Positions 11,750 through 23,815 of a stretch of 64,000 nucleotides of DNA are shown here, in pieces. The position numbers were made by a program, and so were the translations under genes. This DNA comes from Branchiostoma floridae (Eukaryota > Chordata > Leptocardii > Amphioxiformes > Branchiostomatidae), in assembly GCF_000003815.2 (NCBI RefSeq), contig NC_049991.1, forward strand, positions 17,914,647 to 17,978,646, given 5' to 3'. Numbering within the stretch: position 1 is the stretch's first letter; each line of letters starts with the position of its first letter. The notes beneath the pieces are model-generated. The model was not told the DNA's origin. It was given only the letters and a program-made list of their open reading frames with translations, and ran no database searches.

Positions 11750-13477
11750 GAATAACCTACCTTTACTACATGTGCATTTAAAGCTTTTTTTTTATCATAT
11801 CTGCCTTATTGATTTCTTAAACACTTCCCTTGCAGTTCCTCCACCCTTTTGTCTTCCATGGTGACATTCACTCTTCTTTACAATGTTCTTCCCCTCTCCA
11901 GTGCAAGTAGCAGAACACCGAGGCACCACACAGTCGTCAACTTTTGTTTTTATCTTTAAAAATCTTCATATCAGAAAGCACACTGCCAGTAAGCAAATTA
12001 ACATGCATGTGTATGAAGGCCAATGCTTTGACATGGTGGCTGACATGATACACAATTGTACTGTCTAAAATGAGTCCCACCTTTTTGCTGTATGAAGCAT
12101 TAGACCCACCAAGAAAAGTGTTGGGATTTCTCGTCATTTAGTATGACGTAAAATGCAAGTCTTAAGGACACACATACAATGTATGTGCAGCTGCTAACAT
12201 CTTGATTTCACATACAGTAAAGAAAGATGATGTTTTCATTTGGTAAACACAGTAAACTTGCTCAAAACAGAAAGTTGTCATCATGGTACTTTGTAGCCTG
12301 TCAAGGTAATCACAGCTGAAAGATTCGTACCTACTGGCTTTTATTTCAGCACTCATTCCCAAGTTCAAGTGCTTTGAGCTTGATATGTTTTTATGTCTTG
12401 CTTGCTATGTGTCAAGTAAGGTGGCAAACAACAAAAACAGCCCCCCGATGTAACAAAAAACATAATTTTTTAAAGACATATCAAAGGTGCAGTATTGCGT
12501 ATGAAGCAAGGCTTGCAATAATAGAACAATAAGTCTTCCATGCATATTTTGGGTGTAAAGGTTACTAAGCCTTCATGGCAAGAAAAAGAATGTGAAGAAT
12601 ACACAGTATTCATTTGTTCTTGAGACAATGTGGAGCAAGGAATAGTTACCTTGTATCTGTTTAGGTAGAAACTTCTTGCCATCGTATGCAGAGCATAAGT
12701 ATCTGTTATTGCTATTAATATTAATATTTTGTACAAATGTCATGATTATTTATTTGATCGACGTAATTTACTGCAATTTGCTGTAAGTATTGTAATTTTA
12801 AGATAAATTGGAAATAGACAATCCCTTTTTTTGCTTAGCTCATGTGTTATGCAATTTTATTAATTGTTGCAAGCAGTTACAGTACGGATAGTATGGCACA
12901 CTACAGGAGTATCAAAGCTTGGTTCCTGTTCAACTTGAATGTAGTGCCTTGCACTAAAGAGTAGAGTGCATTTTGCACTCATGCTTCATAACTTCCATCA
13001 CCCAAAACATGGCATTTCAAGTATAACAGGACGCTAATGCTTGTAGAAACGCCTTCCTATGAAGTCATTACAACTTCGACCAAATGTCATTGTATCAGAC
13101 ATTTTAAAGTCTATTGTCCCAATGTTATGTTACACTGTGATGACTGTGCTCATTATGTTGTTAATTAAGGTGTTGATTCCAAAGGGTATTAGTTGTGGAT
13201 ATCTGTAAATAAGATTTTTTACCTGATGGAGAGAAAAAAAAATGTGGAAGATCGCTATTTTTATACAATCAGACTTCATGCCACGATGACATTTCATTGT
13301 ACAGTAATTTTAGATTTCCGTGTTTTATAGAGTATCTTTTTAGACCATGTCTTTTAGTTCTGTACTTAATGTGCGGTAAAATGTTCCCTGTGATGTAATT
13401 TTCTCCCATGATTTGTACTAGCCAGGAATTCATCTTATTCTAGCTTTGCTCCTTTGTCAACATTTGCTTCCTTGCAG

Positions 13478-13519
13478 AATAAGGAAGAAGATCTTTGGCG
13501 AAAACTGGAGCTAGAATAG
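13478..13519 (+). other. Possible alternative terminal exon of the Rab11-FIP gene
   Basis: A pyrimidine-containing tract and TTGCAG precede an open stretch encoding NKEEDLWRKLELE followed by TAG. The reading is phase 0. It would join in frame to a potential donor inside the last exon, at GAG|GTTCGT after base 10136. This would replace the last residues VRNNKS with a 13-residue acidic/basic tail directly after the ILE of the Rab11-binding motif. The donor is only moderate and the intron would be 3.3 kb. A possible AATAAA lies downstream at 14110. It could be chance. Confidence 0.35.
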
Positions 13520-14211
13520 AGTGGGAGCCTTTCTAGCATTGTCCTACGTATGTCATTAGAACTTTCCAACGTTACATGTTCAAGTATATGTCTTCAGTGT
13601 AAAGTTGTGCATGCAGTCATGGTACTGAATCTGTCTAAAATGGTCTTGCGATTCTGCATGTATATTTTCAAAGACAAAAAAGGAACAATGACTGTGATAC
13701 CACTGTGTTTAAGTCAAAAGATCTTACAAAAATGATTTATTGGAAATCATCAAGAAGTTGGGATCTATCAGCTTCTGTTTTACAGAGACTGCATTTGCGT
13801 TCAGGGAACGTCTAGCCAATTCCCACTGAAGTTTCTTCAAAATCGGAGAATTTCTGCTTTCACAGCTTCTTAAGAATCGGAGAAATTTCTGCTTTCTCAG
13901 TTTCTGCTTTCTGTCAAAATATTTGTACTTACAAGCTATTTTGTCCAAAAAAGAAGCAGAAAGGCACCGTAATCAATCTCCTGGAGGATAAAGCCATATT
14001 CAAGCTTGAAAATACGTGACAGTCCGTCAAAACAGTTGTGGAAAGTACACAGAAATCGAATTGTAAATCGAACTAAATTATTTCCGGCATTCTGATAGAG
14101 GCACTTCAAAATAAACCGATTTAGCACATGGAGTTTTATCTATCCGTCGATGCATCCTGTCATCCCGGGACCGCCGTTTGTATACATGAATGTCAAGTGA
14201 TAGCCCTGCTG

Positions 14212-14575
14212 TACAGGCCCGTGATCTGTTGCCGTCAACCAATCAGAAAGTCCCTATCCTGTTATTGGAGGAAAGTAACTGGCCAATCACGTTGTCTCTT
14301 GCCCTTCGGCAGCGACGTGATTGGCTGGTTGCTCTTTCAGTGCGTCCTGTCCGGCCGCCAACCAATCAGAAGCTCCCTTCTTTGAAGGAAGTTACCAGCC
14401 AATCATATTGCCTCTTGACCGCAGGCAGCGACGCGATTGGCTGATTGCTCTTGCTTCACGTCCTGCCCAGTCGTCAACCAATCAGAATTTCCCAAACCTG
14501 TTCTTTGAGGGAAGTTACCAGCCAATCATATTGCCTGTTGACCGTAGGCGGCGACGTGATTGGCTGGTAACAGTA
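14212..14575. repeat. Three tandem units of about 120 bases rich in CCAAT boxes
   Basis: Each unit carries CAACCAATCAGAA, then GCCAATCA, then the reverse form GTGATTGGCTG or GCGATTGGCTG, spaced alike. That makes nine CCAAT/ATTGG boxes in about 360 bases, six forward and three reverse. CCAAT is the core recognised by NF-Y. The overlapping open frames here are side effects of the repeat. No adjacent gene was identified, so a promoter role is inference. Confidence 0.8.
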
Positions 14576-14580
14576 TAATG

Positions 14581-15111
14581 TTACGAGATCGACGTATGGA
14601 AGGCATGTCTATTTCCTGGGGCCATTGCTTGATACACATAAGCGGCAGGCCTGGGATAACTTGATGCCGTTGATGATGTAAACACTGTCTGTCTGCGTAT
14701 TTCCCAGCAATGTATAGGAACACAGTTTACTTGTGTTGCGACATTTCCCACAGTTATCGTGCCTTTGTATCAAACCGATAGACACATTAGATAGTTAGGA
14801 CCTTCTCATACATACATTATGTACATGTAAATGCAGTTCTTAGTAATTTCCTCCTCTGTTATCCACGTGCCGTAAAATACACAATAAATTTTTGTTCCAT
14901 GTCGCAGAATACGATTCGTGTTTTGTCTTGATGTGTTATGTAAGGATATACAAATACAATTAGCAAATAGAAATACCATAAATAATACCTTTAAATTCAA
15001 TTTATTGAGATTGCAGACCAATACATTGCAAACCCAGGCAGCTAAGCTGATATTTGTGCCAACACATAAATGCATTTATAATACATTTATAATACACTTC
15101 ACATAGTATCC
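14581..15111. other. No gene seen
   Basis: AT-rich sequence between the CCAAT-box array and the terminal-inverted-repeat elements. Only short frames without recognisable content. Confidence 0.5.
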
Positions 15112-15390
15112 TTTTTAACGTGCGTAGCCATAGGCCCTCCGGTATGAGTGATGCGGAAATCGTCGTCTGGAGCCTAAAGTCACCTATGTGCTAAAGTGAC
15201 CATCTTGAAGCAGATGTGCCTAATTCCGCAGAAAGCAGAAACTTGTCCATGGGTGGGCGGGTGGGACGCTTCAGGCTCCAGACTTTTCCGGAGGGCCAGC
15301 ACACAGAAGAATGATGTATTCATCCGCGCATCTCTTATTTATAGGGGGTATGACGTCATACCTCTCGGGCCAATGGCTACTTACGTTAAA
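15112..15390. mobile_element. Small non-autonomous TIR element (279 bases)
   Basis: It begins TTTTTAACGTGCGTAGCCAT and ends ATGGCTACTTACGTTAAA, imperfect terminal inverted repeats. An exact 8-base duplication TAGTATCC flanks it (15104-15111 and 15391-15398). Its first ~56 bases and last ~100 bases match the ends of the 5.3-kb element that follows at once. An 8-base target duplication is typical of hAT or P superfamilies, but the family is not determined. Confidence 0.75.
15336..15358 (-). promoter_or_regulatory. CRE palindrome plus TATA box in the small TIR element
   Basis: Read on the minus strand, GGTATGACGTCATACC contains a full CRE (TGACGTCA, 15351-15358). It is followed by CCCCTATAAATAAG, with the TATA box at 15336-15343. 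The arrangement points into the element. The same pair is kept in the large element. Confidence 0.4.
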
Positions 15391-18300
15391 TAGTATCCTT
15401 TTTAACGTGCGTAGCCATAGGCCCTCCGGTATGAGTGATGCGGAAATCGTCGTCTTCCGCCTTTGCCATCTCTGGCTATTAAGCCCTTCCTTTTCCCTTT
15501 GAACCCATTAACTTTGTACCTGTATCAGTATCTATAATTATCAAAGATATCTAGCTGACTTAACCGCCCTTCAGCGTAACGCATCAACGTGTGTGTGTCT
15601 GTATACATCAACGCATTCGTATCTGGATCTATCTGCCAGTGGCTAATATAACATTCCTTTGGAATAACGCTTGTCATTCGCTCCCCCTTTACCTCTTTCA
15701 CCACACCCTTTCTCATTATTCTCTCTCAACTCCCCATCTCTCATTTCCCCTCTCTCAACTCCCTTCTCTCATGTTATTCCTTTCTCATCTTACCTCTCAC
15801 CCTGCCTCTCCCTTGTACGGTACCCACTCTCCAACAACCCAACACTCATATAGAGCCCACTCTCATCTTTTGCTGTACGACAAACAAAATGGAGGAAGCA
15901 ACGCAAAATTGTTATCTCAAAAACCGTTCCTCTACGATCACTTGAAGGAAGATCGATAAGGAGACGGCCAAGCCCAGTTCTGAATTATCCGTGTTTGAGG
16001 TAAAAGAAAACTATTTTCCCCTCGCATCGCAGGACCATTTGTCTTGGGCCTCGACTGTCTCTGTGCCCAACGGCCCCCAGCCTTATCCAACCTCAACTTT
16101 CAAGGATCCGCTTGACGATGCTGATCCCCGACCTTTCAGAGGACGGAGACGCTCATATTTGCCACTCTTCCTGCTTAAAAGAACTCGACCCACCGAAGCA
16201 ACAATATGGAAAGACACCAGGCTTGCACAAGCTAAGTGGAGTGCAAAACTGTTCCAAACGCTCACCGCGACCTGGGAGATGCATAATGCCCAAAAGTATT
16301 ATTCTGAGACCGGACGACCTCTCAACAGTTCAAACACGAATTTTTTTTTTTTTTCAATAGAGATAGCGGTAAGCCCAAGATGGAAACAAAAGACAAAAAT
16401 AGTGTTCCACATCACAGCTTCGATGTTGGGATCCGGTGTAAAAATCTGTAAGGGTACTTGTGTCGACTGATTCAACTCAGTCAGTGAAGCGACAGCTGGA
16501 GATGATAAATCCGTCTAATACAATAGCGAACTAACACCTTACGGTAATCCAGCCTACGATTTCTTACAAGGTATCCGACCTAGAAAAGTTCTCCCTAACT
16601 TTTGCAAGACACTTCTCAGCGTACCTTTGGATATAGGGCTTTTAACAGAGCCAAACATTTCCCCAAACCGATCAAAACATTTTCAAGCTTATCACAGCTT
16701 CGTTTGTTTGAGGACACAACCATTGACACCTCGCTCTGCCCGGACCAAGAAGCAAAGTGTTACCTGCTTGCCTGCCCTGCCAACGTGCTTAGGCCAGAGA
16801 CTGGCCCCTCGCCTCTCTACGTCAGGGCTGTTCAAGTTGTATGGTCCATAGCACCTGTTTCCGCAAACTTGAGACCCAGTCCCGTGTCTTTTGTAATTTC
16901 AGCGCTGCGGAGGTCTACCCCGTGGCCTTGGGTTTTGAAACTCCTGGTAGTAGGCTTATGGGACTAATTTGACTGGGGGTCTCTTTAATACCAGTCTGAA
17001 CCACCTTAGTCTTATTACCAAAATTGTATCAACGAAAAGAGTGTTCTAATCCATGTCTAGCTTTAATGCTTCAATTATGGTACACGATCTCGGAATGCAA
17101 TACAGAGAAACGCCCCTAGGTGTCTCCAATCGAAAGCTAACAGGAGGAGCTCATGTGACCACTCCAGGGTCCCTTTTACACAAGCATATGTGGCGATAGG
17201 GAGTATACGTGCCTGGCAATGACGCATACCACAACGTCTACTGATATCTTTGCGGTACCACACTGGGTTTCTTAGTCTACCAAACGCGGAGGCGGCCAAG
17301 AGCGATCCTTCTCTTTGTGTCGTTTTTGTACCAGGTACAACACTTCCGAGCAAAACAAACTCAGATTTTCATAACTATTGTAACCTCTATGGAAAAGATT
17401 TCTTTTACTATTTACCCGAGATGACTTTTCACTTGCAGCATTTACTTTTAGAGCCCCTTTTCTTACATGCGACTTCAAGCTCACTTGTCGAGAACTGCAA
17501 TTTGCTGAATATTGCCGCTGAAAATGTAGCGTTATTATGCAAAGTCTCGGGCTGGGACGAAAATAAAGTACAGAGCAGAGTGGACTCATTCCTCAGCCAA
17601 CCGCCATCTATCACACCACAGTCATCTCTCAGTAAGACATCTGGACCCGCATATCTCCAGTTTTCAAACACTTTTATTCAGTTATGCCAAACTGGTTACG
17701 AAATGTGAATAAAGAGACTCTTTTTACACAACCAATGCTTTATTCTCACCGACGTTTCGGTGACCGTCTGTCCCCTTCTTCAGGGCAATTCTGACTGGTT
17801 CACATTGTACTGCGGGACAGGTGTTGCTGTTCACAGTTCAGATGCGGTCACAAAACGAAAAGTATTTGCATATGTACAGCTTTGATGCACATATTTACAA
17901 TGCGGTCCCAAACGACGTAAAGGAGTGTAATACATCCATAACACAATCAGTCAATTAACGATGAATTGATGTAACGGTTTTTTTTCTACTTCTTAAGAAT
18001 ATTGTCCCACACGTGGTTACGAAATGTGATTCTTGCGTACTGCCTAGAAAATTCGTACTTGTATACCTTCCAGTGTAATATGCCTTGCCCTTGGTACCTA
18101 TTTAGTGCGACCGTCCTTATACAACAACACCAATTTTGTGAACTCAATGCCTTCTCGATCTCATGGCGATATCATTTCTGAGTTGCGGTCTTCAAAACGT
18201 TTCTCGGCAAAGTACGAGTACGTTTTCCTCCCTAAAACATCCACCGTGAGCTCCATATTCTTCTGCGACACTTCCCTGTGCCTGCCTGGGTATTTCAATC

Positions 18301-18441
18301 TTCGTAAGCTCAATGTGAAGACGCTGTTCAATGTGAAGACGCTGGTGCCACTTCTCTGAGTATGAACGGAACTGAACTGAACCGAGATCAAAATCTTCCC
18401 GCTGCACCCCTCTGTGCCTGCCCGAGCCTTCCAATTTTCGT

Positions 18442-18915
18442 GAGCTCTACCCGCGACACTCGCCGGTGCCTGCCCGGGTCTTACCATCTTCGCGAGCTCT
18501 ACCCGCGACACTCGCCGGTGCCTGCCCGGGTCTTACCCTCTTCGCGAGCTCTACCCGCGACACTCGCCGGTGCCTGCCCGGGTCTTACCATCTTCACGAG
18601 CTCTACCCGCGACACTCGCCGGTGCCTGCCCGGGTCTTACCATCTTCGCGAGCTCTACCCGCGACACTCGCCGGTGCCTGCCCGGGTCTTACCATCTTCG
18701 CGAGCTCTACCCGCGACACTCGCCGGTGCCTGCCCGGGTCTTACCATGGCCATCTTCGTGAGCTCTACCCGCGACACTCGCCGGTGCCTGCCCGGGTCTT
18801 ACCATCTTCGTGAGCTCTACCCGCGACACTCGCCGGTGCCTGCCCGGGCCTTACCATCTTCGTCAGCTCTACCCGCGACACTCGCCGGTGCCTGCCCGGG
18901 CTGTACCGTCTTCAT
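18442..18915 (+). repeat. GC-rich 52-base minisatellite, nine copies
   Basis: The unit starts GAGCTCTACCCGCGACACTC, continues GCCGGTGCCTGCCCGGGTCT and ends TACCATCTTCGC. Copies start at 18442, 18494, 18546, 18598, 18650, 18702, about 18760 (this interval is 58), 18812 and 18864; a partial tenth follows. The array is nearly homogeneous, so it expanded recently. A 250-codon open frame (18362-19114) runs across it. Confidence 0.92.
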
Positions 18916-20681
18916 GAGCTGTCCTTTCCTTGTGGCACTCAAGTGTCCGGAATGGCGAGGAGGGGGAGGGGGCCTAAGCGAGGCTGACGGGCTGCTGTTC
19001 TTGCGCCACCACTTGCTGCCACATCTTCTGTTGTACCTGCCGCATCTGAAGATCCCTGAAGTCCGAAACTTCTTACAAGGGTCGTTACGGGTGGGGGGAG
19101 AACGTCACGCGTGAACCAGCACGTCCCGGTTCCTGAGAACTATGCGGAAAACAAAACACAATTATCGATACCGCGGACGAAATTACACACAAAATCCAGC
19201 CGTAACAATATCCACACCATACGCACTCGACATCCCCCCGCCTAGCGCTCAAAGGAGGGCAAGCCCCGATAACATGAACAGTCCTAGGCCATGCGTGCTC
19301 CCCGTACATACATGCTCAACAACCAAACGCTAAGCTTGGTAAAAATAGGCCACGCACACGACAATCACCTTACGTACGGGCAACACCCACGCAATTCAAA
19401 AAGTTAAACTTGACAAACGAAAACGTATATAACAATAACATGTACGTAACAAAAACCACGCTCTAGAAACGCTGGCAGTCTGCATTACTACATTGCCCAC
19501 GAGGAGGATGGCGGCGGGTTTCAATGCCTGAAAAGAACTCCAAAATGATAGCCATAGTGAGTCCCGATGCCATGACAGTGCTATCCTAAAATCCTGCATA
19601 AAACCATACACACGAAATAAATATAAATATTTAAAGAAAATGACATGAAAATGGCGAAGCTCTAGATCTGTAAAGGACCTCCGCACTGTATGGAGGCGTT
19701 CGTAGAATTCCCTGGTAGAGGATGGATGCAGATTGTGATTTCAGTCACGGCGATACTGTGAGAGTATCCATCTTGCTTCTTTGTCCGGGGTTTCAAACCA
19801 CGTGTCTGCGTATCACTAGAATATACACAAAAATCAGAAAATGACAAGAAAATGGTGAATATCTCGGTCTGTAACGCTCCTCAATACCAGACAACAGCCT
19901 CCATTGCCTTCCAAGGCAGAGGATGGCAACGGATTCTATTACCCCACCAGGGTGACTCAGAGGGTAGCCATGTTGCATCTCCTCGACAGCGACAGCTCTA
20001 GCATCCTGGTAACACTTTCACAAAACAAGAAAAACACACAAATAGCAAAACTCCTAAACAGCACCACTAATCAGCGTCGTCAAAAGGTGGCCACAGCAAA
20101 ATTCAACAGAGGATGCGAGCGTAAATACTAAAAAAGAAACATTCTAAATATTAAAGGTAGCTCTCTCCCGTCGGACCTGCATACAACGTTTACAAAGCGT
20201 TCACAAAACACCCAACAAACAGGCAACAGACAAAACGCGAAAATGAAACAAAGTGACAGTCAACCGGAAAAAAATCGCAAAAACGTAAAGTCCTTCCGTA
20301 CGGCAGAAGCATGACTCTGCAAGCCCTGCAACAGGCCTAGACTACAGATATCGAACATGTCTCAACACAACACCATACCACAAAACGAACAAGTAAATGT
20401 CCAGACCAGGGTCAGATAAAACTTTACCGTGTTCAACCAAACCTTGCGGGGTACCAGAGCCGTGTATCTCTGATAAAATCCCCGGGAGAGTACGAGCTGC
20501 CGTCACGAGCTTGAGCTTCGGCAACGCATCGTGTAGTAGCGAGTCTCCCGCCGGCAAAAACGAGGCCTTTCCCGGGCAAGTTTCTGCTTTCGTCGGGGCG
20601 AGGAAGGACGCAAGCTTCAGGACTCCCGACTTGATGGAGGGCCAGCACACAGAAGAATGATGTATTCATCCGCGCATCTCT

Positions 20682-20704
20682 TATTTATAGGGGGTATGAC
20701 GTCA
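20682..20704 (-). promoter_or_regulatory. CRE palindrome plus TATA box at right end of the large TIR element
   Basis: Same layout as in the small copy: TGACGTCA at 20697-20704 and TATAAATA at 20682-20689 on the minus strand. Transcription from here would start near 20655 and run into the element. An unrecognised 102-residue frame begins at 20650 (minus, to 20342). Confidence 0.4.
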
Positions 20705-20736
20705 TACCTCTCGGGCCAATGGCTACTTACGTTAAA

Positions 20737-23319
20737 TAGAATACCTTTCCGTAAAGTAGGAGTCTCTTCCATGGACTCTGTTTGGTGTATGAGTAGGTCT
20801 ACCAACTCTGACCTGCATCTGACTTTTGGCCCAACTTCCTGTTATTGTCGACGTGCCTAGCGTTCAGACAAAATAGCTAAATTCAAGTTGCTAGTAAACC
20901 ATTGAACTAGCAACCTTGGCAATGACTTCGCTATACCTTGAACTCATCCCTGGAATGGGGTGGTCCGGTTGAATGAGGACACCTAGCGGGTTTTGAAAGG
21001 AGGGCAAAGAAAAGCATTGATAGTCAACAACGCGTTGGTCAAAACGAGGATCGAGCGGTATAAAAACGTTTTTAAATGTAAATTTTATGACATTGTTATG
21101 AACTTACTACCCGAGTCTGGTTTTGGCCCAACGTTCCGAAGATTGGAAAGAGGTCCGTGACATCGAGAAAACCCTCCTTTGCATATCAATTCATAGTTAG
21201 GGGGAAAAAACTGTTCTTCAAGCAGCTTTCATGAGTGTCACTGACGGAAGATAGTGGATATTATCTGAAACATCTGACCGTTTCCAAACTAACATCTAGT
21301 TCCTTGTGTAACTGCACTTTGTATCTCTCTGTCTCGCTATCTTAACCACCCCCACCCCACCCTGCCCCCTCTTTCTCTCTCCCCTCTCTCTCTAGATCTC
21401 TCTCTTTCCCCTCTCCCCTTCTCACTCTCGATCTATCTCCCACATCTCTTATTTCGATAAACATCCACACACATCCAATTTCTTCGTGTGCATCTCTGGA
21501 TAGAAATCACTTTATTTCCAGATCAACATCCGGTGTTTCCATGTTTCAAAGACAATCTGGTTCACAACAAATGTATATCGCAAGCAAGTCATGTATATAC
21601 AATGATATAAATCGCATTTTCGTTACAATTCATCACTTTTATAACAAATTCATGCACATATTAACATTTACACGTTTGATAAACACGTGTTATTATCATA
21701 GTTTGTCGACTGAGGTGGCCACTACCCTGCAATAGTGACAGACGCTCGTCTATTCAATACTTGATGCACTAAGTATCTTCTCCGCAAGGAGGCGCCCCTT
21801 CACTAGTGCTAGGTTGGTTTGTTCTTAGGTGAGTTCTTGATTTCCGTTTGGTTACATATTTCAACATTACAAGGGCTATAAAATACATTTATCATTACAA
21901 GAGTATGTCATGTTTTTACATATTGTAGACGATAACAAAATTGTCACAAAATAACCACTCTCTCTCTCTTTAAAGTTTGTAAGAAAGACGCTCCCAAATT
22001 ACCTTGCAATGGACAGATTCTTGGTTATAGTACAAGGTGCACGTGCTTGTTTGTCTCACAAGCAAGGTGCAATTCTCCTCATGCAGAGAATCATGACATC
22101 TGAGAATGGTTTTAGAATTTTGTGTGAAAAAAATGGTAAATATAACGAGCTGTTTATAAAGTTCATATGTACAGTGTTGTTAGGCAAGGACAGCCTCGTT
22201 GTGAACTTGAAATGATTCCCTGTCACAGAGTTACGGTCATTTTGATCAGTTGATATAGAGTCTTTCAAGAGATAGAACATGCTCTTGTGTAGTCTGTCGG
22301 AGTAAACTTTGGAGATTACAACTTTACAAACAAATGCATTTCAAGAGTATTTGAGTGAGTCATCTACATGTATCGTATTCTATGTACAATGCAGAAGAGC
22401 AAGTGGATTGGAAGATAAAGGCGTTTGGAGTCAATGCGTCACTTATAGTTAAAAAAAAAACAGACACTTAAAAGAACCCACCACATTTATCGAAAAGAGT
22501 AGCGGTCCTTGCCGGTGTCCTTGCCGGATCAAACTATTCTGGCTAAATTTAGTATGGGGCAGTGAGTGCAATTCAGTGCCTAGAAGTTGCCTTGCACTGA
22601 GTAAACTCGTTATTTAAAAAAGGGTAGGTTCTATTCATATTGCCACGTCATTATTACTTTGATATTTAGTTTCTCATATGCGGCCATGCTGTTTCGACTA
22701 TGTCCGTCTGTATTCAGGACAACGCATTTATTATGTTGAAGTAAAACCTTGTGGAAACATAAGAAAAATGGGTGAAAAATAGTCTTTGAACTGCTTTTGG
22801 AGATTGGAAGAACAATACAACCATTTAAGTTGTACGAACGTCGTAGCAACATAAGCATTTTTGGAGATCTAGAGCAAGATAACAAGGCTTCAGACTTACA
22901 AGAAGGTGAAAATGATAATTGTAGATATCAGAATTGAACTTAAACCTGTAAAAAAATAGTCACAAATCCTTATTATAGTATGAGCATGTCGGCAATATCA
23001 CCAGATTGCTTCTGCAAATCATAAATTATGCACTGCAGTAGAGAGTACAGCCAACGGCGTGCAGCGTTACATGTCACCGCGTGCCCACTTCTGTGTGATG
23101 TCTTCCATTAACTCAAACAATCTCGTTTCTATCTTGGCTCCGAGATAGTTTCTATCTGTCCTGGACCAACCGAAAACTCATTTTACCGCCCGTCGAATGT
23201 CTGGCTTCTGCGAACATCACCAAGGCAGCTGATGCGTGTTCAATGGTGTCTTTGAAATATCAGTTTACCCGATAAACAAATTTTATGATCTTGGACGAGA
23301 GAAGATCCTTGAACTTTCA
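20737..23319. other. No gene seen; one dispersed repeat and a CT-rich tract
   Basis: Contains a copy of the GACGTTTC repeat family around 21196-21320 and a CT-rich tract at 21345-21450. Otherwise AT-rich sequence with short random frames. Confidence 0.5.
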
Positions 23320-23466
23320 AATCTCCAAGCAGATCTTACGGTAGCATACGATAGTGTCAAAAGCTGTCATAGGAGTGAAGCCGGCCTAGGAGTGTGTTTG
23401 GCCAGCTATACTCCTTAGCCAGCTTTGATACTATATTATGCCACTGGTAAATCTGCCCGGAGATTA
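23320..23466. repeat. MITE with TAATCTCCAAGCAGA inverted ends, copy 2
   Basis: AATCTCCAAGCAGATCTTAC at the left and TCTGCCCGGAGATTA at the right. The interior is close to the copy at 10415 but about 38 bases shorter. It lies about 350 bases beyond the stop codon of the PIRT-like gene. Confidence 0.7.
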
Positions 23467-23815
23467 GAACTTTCATCTATGTAGAGTTGAGTCAAGAAAC
23501 CTGTTCTTTTTTGTACAAATGTCCCGCCGGATATCTAAGATGAATCACTAACGACGGTGCTGTAATGCTTGGTTATTGTATCCCGAATACCACACCGGTA
23601 CAGCTCGATTGATGCAGATACCCGTTGTTCTTATCGCTGCCAGGTCGTATATCATACCCAGTTTGCTGTCCCTGTAGTACAAAGCCCGGGTAACACATAG
23701 CCGAAACATGGCCATGGTTAGGAGTGATTCGAGAGCTAGGTCGGCTGTAGTCGGCTAGTGTCCGCGAGAGCCAAGTTGGGCTGTGTAACCGGGGCTTATC
23801 AAAGTCTGTTTCAAT

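Larger units (their letters stand above)
10158..13477. other. 3' flank of the Rab11-FIP gene, no gene seen
   Basis: AT-rich sequence with only short, non-conserved open frames. It contains the MITE at 10415-10599 and another inverted-repeat element at 11577-11749. If the exon at 13478 is used, this is an intron; otherwise it is 3' UTR and intergenic DNA. Confidence 0.5.
15399..20736. mobile_element. Large TIR element (5.3 kb) without recognised transposase
   Basis: The left end (TTTTTAACGTGCGTAGCCAT...) is the same as in the small element. The right end (CCAATGGCTACTTACGTTAAA) matches that element's right end over about 100 bases, from the GGAGGGCCAGCACACAG stretch onward. Left flank TAGTATCC against right flank TAGAATAC agrees at six of eight bases, as for an aged target duplication. 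Inside are a CT-rich tract (15690-15850), several unrecognised open frames (15991-16470, 16602-16967, 17250-17708), the 52-bp minisatellite and no protein I can assign to a transposase. It may be non-autonomous with captured DNA, or two unrelated ends. Confidence 0.6.

Noticed and set aside
15991..17708. Open frames of 121-159 codons inside the large TIR element as transposase or host gene
   Set aside because: No transposase motif seen. The frame at 17250-17708 has a stretch (VSGWDENKVQSRVDSFL) faintly like the end of FAD-dependent glycerol-3-phosphate dehydrogenases, but far too short to support.
17745..17800. Minus-strand CTGAAGA ... CCGAAAC resembling a hammerhead ribozyme core
   Set aside because: The core has CUGAAGA where CUGAUGA is needed, and CACCGAAACGTCGGTG is itself a simple hairpin. 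It looks like a common interspersed repeat end rather than a ribozyme.
18362..19114. 250-codon open frame as a gene
   Set aside because: It is explained by the 52-base minisatellite, which is open in all three frames; there is no motif or splice context.
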